Shown: positions 18,793 to 27,117 of the stretch, piece by piece
Numbering within the stretch: the first letter of the stretch is position 1
How the letters are laid out: each line of letters opens with the position of its first letter
Assembly: GCF_900167165.1 (NCBI RefSeq)
Contig: NZ_FUXM01000015.1
Span: 1-46,369 of the forward strand
DNA length: 46,369 bases
Source of the DNA: Carboxydocella sporoproducens DSM 16521
Lineage (GTDB): Bacteria; Bacillota; GCA-003054495; Carboxydocellales; Carboxydocellaceae
Direction: 5' to 3'
Position numbers and translations under genes: made by a program
The notes under the pieces: generated by a model
The model's database searches: none
Seen by the model: the letters and a program-made list of their open reading frames with translations, nothing else
Told to the model about the DNA's origin: nothing

Positions 18793-18834
18793 ATATATAT
18801 GTTATTAACATTATAATGTTATCAATATATATGT
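18793..18834 (-). promoter_or_regulatory. Palindrome flanked by direct repeats; candidate PadR operator
   Basis: TAACATTATAATGTTA at 18806-18821 is a perfect 16-bp palindrome. It is flanked by two direct copies of ATATATATGT (18793-18802 and 18825-18834). ATGT/ACAT half-sites are typical of PadR operators. It lies 42 bp before the PadR start codon. Confidence 0.55.
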
Positions 18835-18892
18835 GTCAATAATTATATAAAAAGATGGAGACATTCCTTTTACGCAATCACCAAATTAACTA

Positions 18893-18921
18893 TTGACAAA
18901 ACCCCGCTTTTTGTGTAACAT
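18893..18921 (+). promoter_or_regulatory. Promoter of tRNA-Cys
   Basis: Consensus TTGACA (18893-18898), a 17-bp spacer and TAACAT (18916-18921), 14 bp before the tRNA. Confidence 0.85.
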
Positions 18922-18935
18922 AGAACATGCAATCC

Positions 18936-19010
18936 GGCGGCGTGGCGAAGTGGTAACGCAGCGGTCTGCAAAACCGAGATGCGTCGGTTCGATTCCGACC
19001 GCCGCCTCCA
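18936..19010 (+). tRNA. tRNA-Cys (anticodon GCA)
   Basis: A 75-nt cloverleaf. Acceptor arms GGCGGCG (18936-18942) and CGCCGCC (19000-19006) match perfectly, followed by T and an encoded CCA. The anticodon loop CTGCAAA has GCA, and the T arm GTCGGTTCGATTCCGAC is canonical. Confidence 0.95.
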
Positions 19011-19021
19011 TCTGACTGCTG

Positions 19022-19060
19022 AAGCTGAGTTTTCGTAAGATTTACGAAACTCAGCTTTTC
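19022..19060 (+). terminator. Terminator after tRNA-Cys
   Basis: AAGCTGAGTTTTCGTAA pairs with TTACGAAACTCAGCTT with a one-base bulge; four T follow. Confidence 0.8.
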
Positions 19061-19112
19061 TGCATAAGGGGACCTTTCCCGTCGGACACTATCCATAAGG
19101 AGGTGGCCGACC

Positions 19113-19997
19113 GTGGAACCTTATGCCATTGGCTCAGCCAGTGATACCAACCTGTTGAAAAAACACCTGTTACAGCAGTTTGACCGGCTGAAAGAAGAAG
19201 GCTTTCGCTTTGCCCTGAATGAATTTACATCCGGAGAATATACCTTCCTGGGTTTATCGGTCCACGATACTGGCCAGTTAGGTTATGCCGACAAGGAAAT
19301 TCGCCAGATCATCCGCCATTTTGTGGCCGGGGCCGTGGCCGACCTGATTGTGGACCGCTGGGAAGAGGATTTGCTCTGGGGCTATATTCACAGCAACTAC
19401 TATTACTTTGCCCCGGAAGAACAGCATCGCATCTTTGCCCTGGCCTGGCGGGAACTGAATGGGGAAGGACAGGAGCAGCTGGTGGTGCGCAAGCTGTTAC
19501 GTAAGAACCGGATTACCGCCAAAGTGCTGGATTATCTGGCTACCAATCAAGAACTGGTAGTAGATGGCTTTTTGCGTTTTCGTTTACAGGAATATTTGCA
19601 GGAACTGGAACAGGCAGTGGAAAATGCCGTTGATGCCTTTCTTTTGGATCGGGAGTACCAGGAGTTCATCCGCCTGTTGCGCTACTTTGTCGACATCCAG
19701 GAACCGCGCACCCCGGAAGTCCATATTTTTTTTCCCCTCGACCGCCAGTTCCGCCTGGAAGACAGGGAGGGAGGGGCCCTGGCGGAGGATTTCGTGGATG
19801 ACTGGTTGCAATACCAGCCGCCCAGTGAAATAAACCTGGATGACATCCTGGTTAGTGCCTTGATTACACTGGCTCCCGAACGGCTAATTATCCACAAAAC
19901 CCCGGCCAACCGGCTCAAAACCAGGGGGATGCTGAAGGAGATTTTCGGCACCCGCTTGCAGGAGTGCTCAGGCTGCCATCGCTGTCTGGTCCATTAA
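19113..19997 (+). CDS. ytxC: YtxC-like sporulation protein
   Basis: The 294-residue protein matches the general form of YtxC, a poorly characterised protein of spore formers whose gene sits just before thrS in Bacillus. Features are a soluble, helix-rich body, acidic and Arg-rich segments, and a C-terminal CSGCHRC cluster that may bind metal. There is no signal or membrane segment. The start is GTG at 19113 behind AAGGAGGTGG. The gene is followed by a DUF445 gene, then the thrS T-box, so gene order supports the call. Confidence 0.75.
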   Translation: MEPYAIGSASDTNLLKKHLLQQFDRLKEEGFRFALNEFTSGEYTFLGLSVHDTGQLGYADKEIRQIIRHFVAGAVADLIVDRWEEDLLWGYIHSNYYYFAPEEQHRIFALAWRELNGEGQEQLVVRKLLRKNRITAKVLDYLATNQELVVDGFLRFRLQEYLQELEQAVENAVDAFLLDREYQEFIRLLRYFVDIQEPRTPEVHIFFPLDRQFRLEDREGGALAEDFVDDWLQYQPPSEINLDDILVSALITLAPERLIIHKTPANRLKTRGMLKEIFGTRLQECSGCHRCLVH

Positions 19998-20013
19998 ACG
20001 AGGAGGGCTTGGC

Positions 20014-20604
20014 TTGTTACCGAAATGGGTAGTTTTGCCCCTGATTGGGGCTCTGATCGGATATGCTACTAACTACATTGCAGTGCGCATGTTATTCCGA
20101 CCACGGCGGGCCTGGCATTTTCCCCTGATCAATTTTACTCTGCAGGGACTGATCCCCAAGCGTCAGGCGGAACTGGCCCGGGTGATCGGCCAGATTGTGG
20201 CGGAAGAGCTGCTGACAGCGGAGAAACTGGCGGAGGAATTGCGTCAGGTTATATTGAAACCTTCGGTTTTGCAGGCGATCAATCAGGGGGTGAAAAAGAG
20301 GGCGCTGGAAAAATTGCCTTCCTTTTTGCCTTTAGCCATGCGGACAGTGGCGGTGGAGTTAATCGGTGAGCTGGTGGATAAAGAGATACCGGCCTTACTG
20401 GGCAAAACCCTGGACAAGCTGGAGGGCCAGGTGGTGCAGGACCTGGAGCTGGCCCGGCTGGTGGAGGAGAAAGTGCTGGCCCTGGACCTGGACCAGCTGG
20501 AACAGCTGATCCTGAAGATTGCCGCCCAGGAATTGCGGCATATTGAAGTGCTGGGCGGAGTGCTGGGATTTTTTATCGGGCTCTTGCAGATTCTGTTTAT
20601 TTAG
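20014..20604 (+). CDS. DUF445-family membrane protein (YheB-like, short)
   Basis: 196 residues starting at a TTG behind GAGGAGGG. The N-terminal helix and the following IGYATNYIAVRMLFRPR and LQGLIPKRQAELARVIGQ are the DUF445 signature; a second helix is at the extreme C-terminus. In Bacillus the relative YheB/YtnJ-type proteins are around 370-440 residues, so this is a short form containing one copy of the central helical repeat. Its role is unknown; a link to sporulation is suggested only by the ytxC neighbour. Its last codons overlap the thrS leader promoter. Confidence 0.78.
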   Translation: MLPKWVVLPLIGALIGYATNYIAVRMLFRPRRAWHFPLINFTLQGLIPKRQAELARVIGQIVAEELLTAEKLAEELRQVILKPSVLQAINQGVKKRALEKLPSFLPLAMRTVAVELIGELVDKEIPALLGKTLDKLEGQVVQDLELARLVEEKVLALDLDQLEQLILKIAAQELRHIEVLGGVLGFFIGLLQILFI

Positions 20605-20612
20605 GATATAAT
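20584..20612 (+). promoter_or_regulatory. Promoter of the thrS T-box leader
   Basis: TTGCAG (20584-20589), a 17-bp spacer and TATAAT (20607-20612) predict a start near 20618. The -35 lies within the DUF445 coding region. Confidence 0.75.
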
Positions 20613-20617
20613 GTATA

Positions 20618-20876
20618 ATCAAGTGAAAGCGAGGATGGGGACAAGTAGTCTCTCTTACCTCCTTCCAGAGAGGCGGGGTCACCGGCTGCAAGCCCTGCTA
20701 AGGAGAGGAGCAGATGAAACCACCCCGGAGTGCCGTTGCCAAAACCGGTTGGTGAGTAGTGACGGACGGCGCCCGCCGTTATCGGGATGGAGAGGTTTTG
20801 CCAGCTGGCAAAACAATTTGGGTGGAACCGCGGAAGCAGAGCTTTCGTCCCATAGGGATGAAAGCTTTTTATTTTT
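20618..20876 (+). promoter_or_regulatory. T-box leader (threonine) controlling thrS
   Basis: The conserved T-box sequence GGGTGGAACCGCGG lies at 20820-20833, directly before a 12-bp terminator stem (20840-20851 with 20855-20866) and a T-rich tail. A Stem I with an AGTA-type bulge region starts near 20645. The most likely specifier codon is ACC at 20719-20721, read by tRNA-Thr. Uncharged tRNA-Thr should stabilise the antiterminator and allow thrS transcription. Confidence 0.92.
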
Positions 20877-20903
20877 GGTTTGCAGAAAAAGGGGGTTTAA
20901 TCA

Positions 20904-22823
20904 ATGGCTGAACAGTTAGAGATTACTTTGAAAGATGGCTCAGTGCGAGAGTATCCGCAGGGAACTACAGTAGCAGAGGTAGCGGCCAGTATCGGCCGGG
21001 GTTTGGCCAAAGCCGCTCTGGCGGGGAAAATGAATGACAGGATTATCGATTTGCATCAGCCTTTACCTGGTTCGGGGGCGCTGGAGATTATCACAGCTGA
21101 GAGCCCGGAAGCGCTGGAAATCCTGCGCCATAGTGCCGCTCATATTATGGCGGCTGCCGTGCAGAAACTTTACCCTGGTACTAAATTTGGGATTGGTCCG
21201 GCCATTGCCGATGGTTTTTACTATGACTTTGACAGCCCCCATACCTTTACTCCCGAGGATTTTGCCGCTATCGAGGCGGAAATGGCCCGATTGGTCAAAG
21301 AGGATTTGCCCTTTATCCGTAAGGAAATCAGCCGGGAGGAGGCGCTGGCCCTGTTCGGGAAACGGGGAGAAATCTACAAGGTGGAGATCATCAATGACCT
21401 GCCGGAAGATGCGGTGATCAGCATTTACCAGGTGGGGGATTTTGTTGACCTCTGTGCCGGGCCCCATTTGCCCTCCAGTGGCCGGATCAAGGCTTTCAAG
21501 ATCATGAGCATTGCCGGAGCCTACTGGCGGGGCAGTGAAAAGAACAAGATGCTGCAGCGCCTTTATGCTACTGCCTTTTTCAAAAAGGAAGACCTGGAAC
21601 AGTATCTGTTCCGGCTGGAAGAGGCCAAACGCCGGGATCATCGCAAAATCGGCCAGGAATTGAAGCTGTTTGATATTATGGATGAAGGCCCTGGTTTTCC
21701 TTTCTTCTTCCCCAAAGGGATGATAATTCGCAATGAACTGGAGAGTTTCTGGCGGGAAGAGCATCGCAAGGCGGGTTATCAGGAAATCCGTACTCCTATC
21801 ATCCTGAACCGGCAGCTCTGGGAGCGTTCTGGCCACTGGGCCCACTACAAAGAAAATATGTATTTTACTAAAATCGATGACGAAGATTATGCTGTCAAAC
21901 CGATGAACTGTCCTGGAGCTATTCTGGTCTACCGGTCCCAGCTCCATTCCTATCGGGATTTGCCCTTGCGCTATGGGGAAATGGGGCTGGTCCATCGCCA
22001 TGAAAAATCGGGGGTATTACATGGCTTGATGCGGGTGCGCTGTTTTACCCAGGATGATGCCCATATCTTCATGTTGCCAGAGCAGATTAAGGACGAAATT
22101 CTGGGAGTAATCGAGTTAATCGACAAATTTTACTCCACTTTCGGCTTCGAATACAAAGTGGAATTGTCCACCCGACCGGAGGACTCCATGGGGTCAGATG
22201 AGATCTGGGAGCTGGCTACCAGTGCCCTGCGGGAGGCGCTGGAGGCCAGAGGGATGGAATACAAGGTCAATGAAGGGGATGGCGCCTTTTACGGACCTAA
22301 AATTGACTTCCACCTCAAGGATTGCCTGGGCCGGACCTGGCAGTGCGGTACCATTCAGCTGGACTTCCAGATGCCGGAGAAATTTGACCTGACCTATGTG
22401 GGTGAAGATGGGCAAAAACACAGGCCGGTAATGATTCACCGGGTGGTCTTTGGCTCTATCGAGCGTTTTATTGGCATTCTGACCGAACATTTTGCCGGGG
22501 CTTTCCCGGTGTGGCTGGCACCGGTTCAGGTTAAGCTGTTGACTGTAACCGACCGGGCCCGGGATTACGCCGTGAAACTGTATCAGCAGCTGCAGGGGGC
22601 TGGCATCCGGGTAGAGCTGGATGACCGCAATGAAAAGATTGGCTACAAAATCCGGGAGGCCCAGCTGGAGAAAGTCCCCTATATGCTGGTACTGGGGGAC
22701 AGGGAAGTGGAAGCTGGTACCGTTGCCGTACGGCGTCGGGGCCAGGGAGATCTGGGCAGCATGACTCCGGAAGAACTGCAGGAAAGGGTCTTGCTGGAAA
22801 TTCGGGAAAAAGCTCTTGACTAA
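20904..22823 (+). CDS. thrS: Threonyl-tRNA synthetase
   Basis: The class II synthetase charges tRNA-Thr. The 639-residue length is standard. A TGS domain occupies residues 1-62. The editing domain follows, with HSAAHIMAAAVQ (about 75-86) and the distal CAGPHLPSSG. The catalytic core has MNCPGAI, HRHEKSGVLHGLMRVRCF (motif 2) and MIHRVVFGSIERF (motif 3). The anticodon-binding domain covers about 540-639. The ATG at 20904 is preceded by AAAGGGGG. Control by the Thr T-box upstream is clear. Confidence 0.98.
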   Translation: MAEQLEITLKDGSVREYPQGTTVAEVAASIGRGLAKAALAGKMNDRIIDLHQPLPGSGALEIITAESPEALEILRHSAAHIMAAAVQKLYPGTKFGIGPAIADGFYYDFDSPHTFTPEDFAAIEAEMARLVKEDLPFIRKEISREEALALFGKRGEIYKVEIINDLPEDAVISIYQVGDFVDLCAGPHLPSSGRIKAFKIMSIAGAYWRGSEKNKMLQRLYATAFFKKEDLEQYLFRLEEAKRRDHRKIGQELKLFDIMDEGPGFPFFFPKGMIIRNELESFWREEHRKAGYQEIRTPIILNRQLWERSGHWAHYKENMYFTKIDDEDYAVKPMNCPGAILVYRSQLHSYRDLPLRYGEMGLVHRHEKSGVLHGLMRVRCFTQDDAHIFMLPEQIKDEILGVIELIDKFYSTFGFEYKVELSTRPEDSMGSDEIWELATSALREALEARGMEYKVNEGDGAFYGPKIDFHLKDCLGRTWQCGTIQLDFQMPEKFDLTYVGEDGQKHRPVMIHRVVFGSIERFIGILTEHFAGAFPVWLAPVQVKLLTVTDRARDYAVKLYQQLQGAGIRVELDDRNEKIGYKIREAQLEKVPYMLVLGDREVEAGTVAVRRRGQGDLGSMTPEELQERVLLEIREKALD

Positions 22824-22844
22824 TCCCGGTCTGGATGTTATACT
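22816..22844 (+). promoter_or_regulatory. Promoter of the infC-rpmI-rplT operon
   Basis: TTGACT (22816-22821) overlaps the thrS stop codon. A 17-bp spacer and TATACT (22839-22844) follow, placing the start near 22851. Confidence 0.8.
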
Positions 22845-22850
22845 ATGCTG

Positions 22851-22984
22851 AGTGAGACAACCAAGCAGAAGCCATCCGCTTCTCACCTCAGGACAGCGGG
22901 TCACTGAGGTTGATAGGGTCGAACATTACGGCTTGGCCGTAGAGTGAGGACTTTCAGGCGGATGGATATCCATCCGCCTTTTTG
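22851..22984 (+). promoter_or_regulatory. L20-type autoregulatory leader of infC-rpmI-rplT
   Basis: The leader ends in a strong terminator built from GGCGGATGGAT (22957-22967) and its complement (22968-22978) plus a T tract. An upstream CCATCCGC (22872-22879) copies the terminator 3' arm and can pair with the 5' arm as antiterminator. The layout fits the Firmicute L20 leader, where excess L20 promotes termination. The position directly before infC-rpmI-rplT supports it. Confidence 0.8.
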
Positions 22985-23009
22985 TAATTTCAGCAGGAGG
23001 TGACTGATT

Positions 23010-23525
23010 ATTAGCAAGGAATTGCGTATCAATGAGGAGATCCGGGTCAAGGAAGTCCGCGTAGTGGATGAAAACGGGGAACAGCTGGGCATCATGCCTA
23101 TCAAGGATGCCCTGCGCATTGCGGCCGAGCGTAATCTCGACCTGGTGGAGGTGGCTCCTACTGCCAAACCGCCGGTGTGCCGGATTATGGATTACGGCAA
23201 ATACCGTTATGAGCAGTCTAAACGGGAAAAGGAAGCCCGGAAAAAACAGAAAGTGATCAGTGTTAAGGAAATTAAGCTGCGTCCCAGTATTGAGCAGCAT
23301 GATTTTGAAGTTAAAGCCAATCATGTCCTGCGCTTTCTGAAGGATGGCGACAAAGTCAAGGCCACCATCATGTTCCGGGGCCGGGAAATCACTCACCCCG
23401 AGCTGGGCCAACAGCTGCTGGAACGGCTGGCCGACTATGTCCGGGACTATGCCGTTGTGGAACGGGCCCCCAAAGTGGAAGGCAGGAATATGATAATGAT
23501 TCTTGCACCAAAACAACACGACTAG
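23010..23525 (+). CDS. infC: Translation initiation factor IF-3 (AUU start)
   Basis: IF-3 binds the 30S subunit and rejects wrong start codons and initiator tRNAs. The strong SD AGGAGG (22995-23000) points to ATT at 23010, giving a 171-residue protein beginning [10 protein letters not shown], which matches the usual IF-3 N-terminus. The in-frame TTG at 23022 is an inferior alternative that would remove four residues. AUU starts in infC are known from E. coli and Bacillus and let IF-3 repress its own translation. N- and C-domains are present ([22 protein letters not shown] is the linker region). rpmI and rplT follow. Confidence 0.95.
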   Translation: MSKELRINEEIRVKEVRVVDENGEQLGIMPIKDALRIAAERNLDLVEVAPTAKPPVCRIMDYGKYRYEQSKREKEARKKQKVISVKEIKLRPSIEQHDFEVKANHVLRFLKDGDKVKATIMFRGREITHPELGQQLLERLADYVRDYAVVERAPKVEGRNMIMILAPKQHD

Positions 23526-23541
23526 GGAGGAGGATCCTGCT

Positions 23542-23736
23542 ATGCCGAAGATGAAAACCCACCGCGGTGCAGCTAAACGTTTCAAGAAAACCGGAACTGG
23601 AAAGTTCAAAAGAAGAAGAGCTTTCCACAGCCATATTCTGGAGAAGAAAGCTCCGGCTCGCAAGCGCCGTTTGCGCACTGCTACAGTAGTTGACAAAACC
23701 AATGAAAGAAAACTGCGGGTCTTGTTGCCCTACTAA
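23542..23736 (+). CDS. rpmI: 50S ribosomal protein L35
   Basis: This 64-residue basic protein begins [20 protein letters not shown], the L35 signature. The ATG at 23542 follows GGGAGGAGG; the upstream in-frame ATG lies inside infC and is not used. It is the middle gene of the infC-rpmI-rplT operon and part of the large subunit. Confidence 0.97.
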   Translation: MPKMKTHRGAAKRFKKTGTGKFKRRRAFHSHILEKKAPARKRRLRTATVVDKTNERKLRVLLPY

Positions 23737-23751
23737 AGGAGGTAAAGGTCA

Positions 23752-24105
23752 ATGCCGCGCGTTAAAGGTGGTACCGTAACACGGAGAAGACATAAAAAGA
23801 TTTTGAAACTGGCCAAAGGCTACTGGGGTGCTAAGTCCAAGAAATTCCGCATGGCTAACCAGCAGGTGATGAAGTCCCTGATGTATGCCTACCGGGACCG
23901 GAAGGATCGCAAGGGCGAATTCCGCAAACTGTGGATTGCCCGGATCAATGCTGCTGCCCGGATGAATGGCATCTCCTATAGCCGCTTGATCAATGGCCTG
24001 AAAAAGGCCGGTATCGAAATCAACCGGAAGATGCTGGCCGACCTGGCTGTCAATGATATGCAGGCTTTCAGCCAGCTGGTGGAAAAAGCCAAGGCCAGCC
24101 TGTAA
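23752..24105 (+). CDS. rplT: 50S ribosomal protein L20
   Basis: The 117-residue protein has the L20 pattern ([19 protein letters not shown] at the start, [13 protein letters not shown], then the helical C-terminal domain). It is needed early in 50S assembly and, in Firmicutes, also represses this operon by binding the leader. An AAAGGAGG SD is present, with 15 bp after rpmI. Confidence 0.98.
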   Translation: MPRVKGGTVTRRRHKKILKLAKGYWGAKSKKFRMANQQVMKSLMYAYRDRKDRKGEFRKLWIARINAAARMNGISYSRLINGLKKAGIEINRKMLADLAVNDMQAFSQLVEKAKASL

Positions 24106-24134
24106 TTGCAAGCTGAATACCGGGTAAGAATAGA

Positions 24135-24161
24135 AAAGGGTATGGCATTGCCATGCCCTTT
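24135..24161 (+). terminator. Probable terminator after rplT
   Basis: AAAGGG-T-ATGGC and GCCAT-G-CCCTTT form a hairpin with a 3-nt loop and one internal mismatch; only a weak T run follows, so termination may be partial. Confidence 0.5.
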
Positions 24162-24206
24162 ACATCTTTGACGAAAAACCCTGAAAAAACCGGGGAGGCG
24201 CATTTT

Positions 24207-25550
24207 ATGCGAAGGATTTGGACCTGGCTGACAGCTCCGGCCAGGGTACTGGTAATTGGTTTTGCAACTGTTATTTTGCTGGGTGCTTTCCTGCTTACCT
24301 TACCCATTGCCACTAAAAACGGGCAGGGCTTAGCTTTTGTGGATGCCCTGTTTGAAGCCACTTCAGCCGTTTGCGTAACTGGACTGGTAGTGGTGGATAC
24401 AGCCACCACCTTTACCCTGTTTGGGCAGATTGTGTTGCTCAGCCTCATTCAAATAGGGGGACTGGGCTTTATGACCATGACCGCCTACATCTTTGTTTTG
24501 CTGGGGCGGAAAATTGGGTTAAAGGAACGGATCCTGATCAGGGAATCTCTGAACCAGTGGTCATTACAGGGGATGGTCAAGCTGGCCCGGTATGTGCTGG
24601 TTACCACAATTATCATTGAAGGCACAGGTGCCCTTTTGATTGCGTATTTTCTGCATGAGCGCCTGGGCTGGGGACAAGCTCTCTGGTATGGCATCTTTCA
24701 TGGTATAAGCGCATTTTGCAATGCCGGGTTTGACCTGTTCGGCAATTTTTCCAGTCTTACCAGTGAAGTGGGTAACTGGGGCCTCAATCTGACGGTGATG
24801 GCTCTGATTACCCTGGGCGGTTTGGGCTTTGCTGTTATTGCTGAAATTCACCGGGGGAAACACCGGAAATGGAAACAGTTGTCCCTGCACAGTAAAATGG
24901 TTTTTGCTATATCTTCGGCTCTGGTGATCATTGGTGCGGTTGCCGTATATTTTCTGGAATTCAGTAACCCCTTTACTTTGCGGCCCCTGGCCTGGGATAC
25001 CAAAATTCTGGCCAGTCTCTTTCAGGCAGTTACCCCGCGTACTGCCGGTTTTAATACCCTGGATCTGGCCCATATCCGTCCGACTACGGTTATCATCCTG
25101 ATTATGCTGATGTTTATCGGGGCTTCCCCGGGGTCGACCGGGGGCGGGATCAAGACCACTACCTTCGGAGCCCTGGCTGCGGCAGTCTGGTCTGTGGTAA
25201 GGGGCAAAACGGAAGTGGAAGTGTTTGAACGCCGTTTGGGCCAGGAAATAATCTACCGGGCCATGGCCATCACTGCCCTGGCCATTGGTGTAGTCAGTTT
25301 GGTCAGCATGATTCTGACCGTCACAGAGGAAGCGGATTATCTTACTGTCCTGTTTGAGACAGTGTCTGCTTTCGGCACTGTGGGGTTAACCCTGGGGCTT
25401 ACTCCTAAACTATCTCTGGCCGGGAAACTGCTGATCACCATGACTATGTTTATCGGGCGGCTGGGGCCCCTGACCATGTTTATGGCTCTGGCCCAGATGG
25501 AAAAGCCGAATCTGATCAGACATCCAGAAGAGAAGATTCTGGTGGGTTAA
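24207..25550 (+). CDS. ktrB: Potassium uptake channel subunit KtrB/TrkH
   Basis: This membrane channel brings in K+ (Na+-dependent in KtrB). It has 447 residues with four M1-P-M2 repeats. The selectivity-filter segments are visible as SAVCVTGLVVVD, SAFCNAGFD, TPRTAGFNTLD and SAFGTVGLTLG, each with the key Gly, and GASPGSTGGGIKTTTFG forms the gating loop in the third repeat. The ATG at 24207 follows GGGGAGGCG; the longer frame from 24153 runs through the hairpin region and lacks an SD. The regulatory subunit lies 15 bp downstream. Confidence 0.93.
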   Translation: MRRIWTWLTAPARVLVIGFATVILLGAFLLTLPIATKNGQGLAFVDALFEATSAVCVTGLVVVDTATTFTLFGQIVLLSLIQIGGLGFMTMTAYIFVLLGRKIGLKERILIRESLNQWSLQGMVKLARYVLVTTIIIEGTGALLIAYFLHERLGWGQALWYGIFHGISAFCNAGFDLFGNFSSLTSEVGNWGLNLTVMALITLGGLGFAVIAEIHRGKHRKWKQLSLHSKMVFAISSALVIIGAVAVYFLEFSNPFTLRPLAWDTKILASLFQAVTPRTAGFNTLDLAHIRPTTVIILIMLMFIGASPGSTGGGIKTTTFGALAAAVWSVVRGKTEVEVFERRLGQEIIYRAMAITALAIGVVSLVSMILTVTEEADYLTVLFETVSAFGTVGLTLGLTPKLSLAGKLLITMTMFIGRLGPLTMFMALAQMEKPNLIRHPEEKILVG

Positions 25551-25565
25551 AAGGAGGCAGGCAAA

Positions 25566-26216
25566 ATGCAACAATTTGCCGTTATTGGTTTGGGGCGTTT
25601 CGGCACCGCAATGGCTAAGACACTGACGACTATGGGGCATGAGGTACTGGCGGTGGACAAGGATGAAGACCGGGTGCAGGAAATCCGCGATTTTGTTACC
25701 CATGCTGTGGAAGCGGACGTACTGGATGAAGCTGTCTTGCGGGAACTGGGCCTGACCAACTTCGACAAGGTTATCGTGGCGATCGGGGCCGATGTGCAGG
25801 CCAGCATTCTGGTTACTGTCATGCTGAAAGAAATGGGAGTAAAAAAAGTAATCGCCAAAGCCCAGAATGAACTGCATGGCAAGGTGCTGGCCAGGGTAGG
25901 AGCTGACCAGGTGGTATATCCGGAACGGGATATGGCCGTCAGGGTAGCGCAAAACCTGGTTTCCTGCAATGTGCTGGATCATATTGAACTTTCCCGGGAT
26001 TACAGTATCCTGGAAATCATTGCCCCCGATGACCTGGTGGGGAAGACACTGGCGCAGTCCAATATTCGTAACAAGTACAAAGTTAACATCATGGCTATTA
26101 AGCGCGGGGAGGAAATCATCGTCGCTCCCGGCGGTCAGACCATGATTATGAATAATGATATCCTGGTAGTGATCGGAGATAACAAATCCCTGAAAAAACT
26201 GCGGATGGAGGGCTAA
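25566..26216 (+). CDS. ktrA: Potassium uptake regulatory subunit KtrA (RCK)
   Basis: This cytoplasmic ring-forming regulator binds nucleotides, and in relatives c-di-AMP, and gates KtrB. The 216-residue length fits single-RCK KtrA rather than two-domain TrkA. The N-terminal Rossmann fold shows GLGRFG (8-13) and an acidic end of strand 2 (AVDKDEDRV). The C-terminal TrkA-C domain starts near residue 140. An AAGGAGG SD is present. Partner of the preceding gene. Confidence 0.93.
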   Translation: MQQFAVIGLGRFGTAMAKTLTTMGHEVLAVDKDEDRVQEIRDFVTHAVEADVLDEAVLRELGLTNFDKVIVAIGADVQASILVTVMLKEMGVKKVIAKAQNELHGKVLARVGADQVVYPERDMAVRVAQNLVSCNVLDHIELSRDYSILEIIAPDDLVGKTLAQSNIRNKYKVNIMAIKRGEEIIVAPGGQTMIMNNDILVVIGDNKSLKKLRMEG

Positions 26217-26218
26217 AA

Positions 26219-27016
26219 GTGATAATTACCTCCACAGCCAATCCGGAAATCAAGGAGCGGGCTCGCCTGCTGACAGCCAGAGGGCGCCGCGAACAGCAAG
26301 CTTTTCTGGTGGAAGGAGTGCGCTTGCTGGAAGAAGTCCTGAAAGCCGATTATCCGGTTACTAAAGTTTATTATACAGCTGCCGGGATTGGTAAAGAGCG
26401 GGGACAGGCCCTGTTTCGGCAGTTAAAGGAACGAGCCATTCCTTGCCAGGAGGTTAGTGAAGGGGTGCTGGCCAAACTCAGCGCCACTGAGACGCCGCAG
26501 GGTCTGGTGGCGGTGGTGCCGGTACGGCAGCAGGATTTTGCCCTCCCCCGGCCTGGGCGGGGAATAATACTGGTGCTGGATGGGATTCAGGATCCAGGTA
26601 ATCTGGGGACCATCATTCGCACTGCCTTTGCCGCCGGTATCAGGGAGGTTTGGACCACCCCGGATAGCTGCGATCTGTATAATCCTAAAACGGTACGGGC
26701 CACCATGGGCGCCATCTTTCACCTGCCCTGCCGGGAGTTGACCGACAGCCTGGCCGCTGTTCGGGCAGCAGCAGAACTGGGCTGGTGGGTAACAGCTACT
26801 GCCCTGGAAGGAGCAGTGCCCTATTACCGGTTAGACTGGCGACAGCCCCGCTTGCTTTTGCTGGGCAATGAAGGCCGGGGGTTGAGTCCTGAATTGCTGG
26901 CTCTGGCCCGGGAGCGGGTAACCATTCCCATGCCGGGAGGGGCCGAATCCCTGAATGTGGCTGTGGCTGCCGGTATCCTGATGTATGAAACCATTCGTCA
27001 GAACTCCGCCGTTTAG
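26219..27016 (+). CDS. TrmH/SpoU-family RNA 2'-O-methyltransferase (YsgA-like)
   Basis: The 265-residue enzyme transfers methyl from S-adenosylmethionine to a ribose in rRNA or tRNA. An N-terminal substrate-binding domain (about 1-95) precedes the knotted SPOUT domain with motif 1 DPGNLGTIIRTA, motif 2 LLGNEGRGLS and motif 3 IPMPGGAESLNVAVAAGI. The start is GTG 26219, 2 bp after the ktrA stop. In Bacillus the homologue ysgA lies next to pheS, and the pheST operon lies a few kb downstream here. The exact target nucleotide cannot be told. Confidence 0.9.
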   Translation: MIITSTANPEIKERARLLTARGRREQQAFLVEGVRLLEEVLKADYPVTKVYYTAAGIGKERGQALFRQLKERAIPCQEVSEGVLAKLSATETPQGLVAVVPVRQQDFALPRPGRGIILVLDGIQDPGNLGTIIRTAFAAGIREVWTTPDSCDLYNPKTVRATMGAIFHLPCRELTDSLAAVRAAAELGWWVTATALEGAVPYYRLDWRQPRLLLLGNEGRGLSPELLALARERVTIPMPGGAESLNVAVAAGILMYETIRQNSAV

Positions 27017-27091
27017 GCGGGGGTTTGCCTGTCGGGTCTCGGTGGGTGAAATGCTGTGCATAGCCAGGGAAAAAGGTAAAGGACTGTAAAA

Positions 27092-27117
27092 AAGAGCCCG
27101 GAGATGGGCTCTTTTTT
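27092..27117. terminator. Bidirectional terminator between convergent genes
   Basis: AAGAGCCC (27092-27099) pairs with GGGCTCTT (27106-27113); T run to the right and A run to the left serve both the methyltransferase gene (+) and glgP (-). Confidence 0.85.
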
